Assembly: GCA_937925525.1 (NCBI GenBank)
Contig: CALALS010000277.1
Span: forward strand, 1-7,193
Source: an uncultured Flavobacteriales bacterium
GTDB taxonomy: Bacteria > Bacteroidota > Bacteroidia > Flavobacteriales_E > Vicingaceae
Direction: 5' to 3'
DNA length: 7,193 bases
Part shown: positions 6,573 to 7,193 of the stretch, in pieces
Layout of the letters: every line of letters starts with the position of its first letter
Position numbering within the stretch: the first letter of the stretch is position 1
Notes under the pieces: model-generated
What the model was told of the DNA's origin: nothing
Seen by the model: the letters and a program-made list of their open reading frames with translations, nothing else
Databases searched by the model: none
Program-made: the position numbers and the translations under genes

Positions 6573-6935
6573 TTGAAAACAACAGTTGAAATAGGAAACT
6601 CGGGAGAAGAATTGGCTTTAATTTATTTAAAGTCTAGTGGGTATGAAGTTGTAGTTACTAATTGGCGCTATAAAAAATATGAAATTGACATTATTGCAAT
6701 AGATAAAACCGAACTGTGTTTTATTGAGGTGAAGTACAGAAAAAACAATTTTTTTGGTGAGCCTCATGAAGCGGTTCACGATAGCAAGCAACAACAAATC
6801 ATTAATGGAGCGTCAGAGTTTATAAAACAAAACGACTATGATTTAGAAGCTCGATTTGACATTATTTCCATTACTAAAAATGGAAATGAAAACAAGCTGG
6901 AGCATATAAAAAAAGCGTTTACTCCCGAATGGTGA
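6573..6935 (+). CDS. yraN: YraN/UPF0102 family endonuclease-like protein
   Basis: This is a small cytoplasmic protein of 120 residues, the usual family size. The order of conserved blocks is diagnostic: GNSGEELALIYLKSSGYEV (8-26), NWRYKKYEIDIIA (30-42), FIEVKYR (50-56) and a C-terminal ARFDIISI (about 93-100). Asp39, Glu52 and Lys54 form a D...ExK pattern like the restriction-endonuclease-fold nucleases. The family is thought to be nuclease-related, but its cellular role is not established. The start codon is TTG: the in-frame stop TGA at 6543-6545 is close upstream, no ATG or GTG lies between, and the protein has no internal methionine. Tyr36 replaces the small residue commonly found before E-I-D. 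Its stop codon TGA directly abuts the stop of the convergent radA gene. Confidence 0.9.
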   Translation: MKTTVEIGNSGEELALIYLKSSGYEVVVTNWRYKKYEIDIIAIDKTELCFIEVKYRKNNFFGEPHEAVHDSKQQQIINGASEFIKQNDYDLEARFDIISITKNGNENKLEHIKKAFTPEW

Positions 6936-7193
6936 TTAGCCGAATAGTTTTTGAAAAACTTCCTCTACTTTTCCTACAAAAACTACTTCAATGTTGTAGT
7001 CTTTTACATTCAATCCTTTTTTGTTGTATTTGGAAATAAAAATTCGTTCGAATCCAAGTTTTTGAGCTTCCAAAATTCTGTTTTCAATTCGGCTAACGGG
7101 TCGTATTTCGCCTGATAAACCAACTTCTGCCGCAAAAGTAGCTGAAGAAGGAACTGCTATATCTTCATTAGAAGAAAGCACAGAAGTAATTAC
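6936..7193 (-). CDS. radA: DNA repair protein RadA, C-terminal part (5' end beyond right edge)
   Basis: The frame is open from the right edge (first visible codons V-I-T-S-V) to TAA at 6938-6936, giving 85 residues. They match the C-terminal Lon-protease-like domain of RadA (Sms): IAVPSSATFAAEVGLSGEIR, then PVSRIENRILEAQKLGFERI and an ending VVFVGKVEEVFQKLFG. RadA is a RecA-like ATPase/helicase that promotes branch migration in recombinational repair. The zinc finger, Walker motifs and KNRFG motif would all lie outside the window. A GTG at 7181 is in frame but is internal to the domain and not a real start. Confidence 0.93.
   Translation of the reverse strand, partial: VITSVLSSNEDIAVPSSATFAAEVGLSGEIRPVSRIENRILEAQKLGFERIFISKYNKKGLNVKDYNIEVVFVGKVEEVFQKLFG

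Noticed and set aside
6946..6960. Perfect palindrome AGTTTTT-G-AAAAACT near the yraN/radA junction as a terminator
   Set aside because: The stem is almost all A/T with a one-base loop, has no following T-run on the plus strand, and lies in the radA coding sequence.
7179..7181. GTG at 7181 as the start of a small separate gene
   Set aside because: The frame continues to the right edge and the codon is internal to the RadA C-terminal domain.

Overview
The window looks like AT-rich chromosomal DNA from a member of the Bacteroidota, probably a Flavobacteriales-like lineage. The evidence is protein content: a secreted propeller plus CNSYTWI-repeat protein of the kind exported by the type IX secretion system, a Bacteroidota-style methionyl-tRNA synthetase, and a GLPGLI/DUF4412-like exported protein. 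There is no consistent Shine-Dalgarno signal, and several start regions carry boxes matching the Bacteroidota promoter -7 element TAnnTTTG. The lineage call is inference; no rRNA or other formal marker is present.

Layout. Positions 1-1694 (minus) hold the N-terminal 564 residues of a large exported protein whose 3' end lies beyond the left edge. It has a signal peptide, seven blade-like repeats of about 65 residues, and the beginning of a 53-residue tandem repeat. A short regulatory gap of about 180 bases follows, then a tRNA-Arg(CCU) at 1873-1944 (minus) with its own apparent promoter and a hairpin-plus-T-run terminator. Next on the minus strand come a predicted outer-membrane lipoprotein of unknown function (1979-2872) and methionyl-tRNA synthetase metG (2917-4941). 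Divergent from metG is an LD-carboxypeptidase (4978-5877, plus), which converges tail to tail, with a 4-base overlap, on an exported DUF4412-like protein (5874-6503, minus). Divergent from that is a YraN/UPF0102-family protein (6573-6935, plus), whose stop codon directly abuts that of a convergent, right-truncated radA (6936-7193, minus).

Functionally this is mostly housekeeping: translation (metG, tRNA-Arg), cell-wall recycling (LD-carboxypeptidase), DNA repair (radA) and envelope proteins, with one large cell-surface or secreted protein at the left. The genes do not form one pathway; the order looks like a compact chromosome with alternating strands. I see no mobile element, CRISPR array, phage gene or defence system, and nothing that convincingly forms a new system. 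The best details are the exclusively synonymous divergence between the two 53-residue repeats, the seven-blade arithmetic of the propeller, two genes that lack any ATG start, and two gene pairs with stops that touch or overlap.
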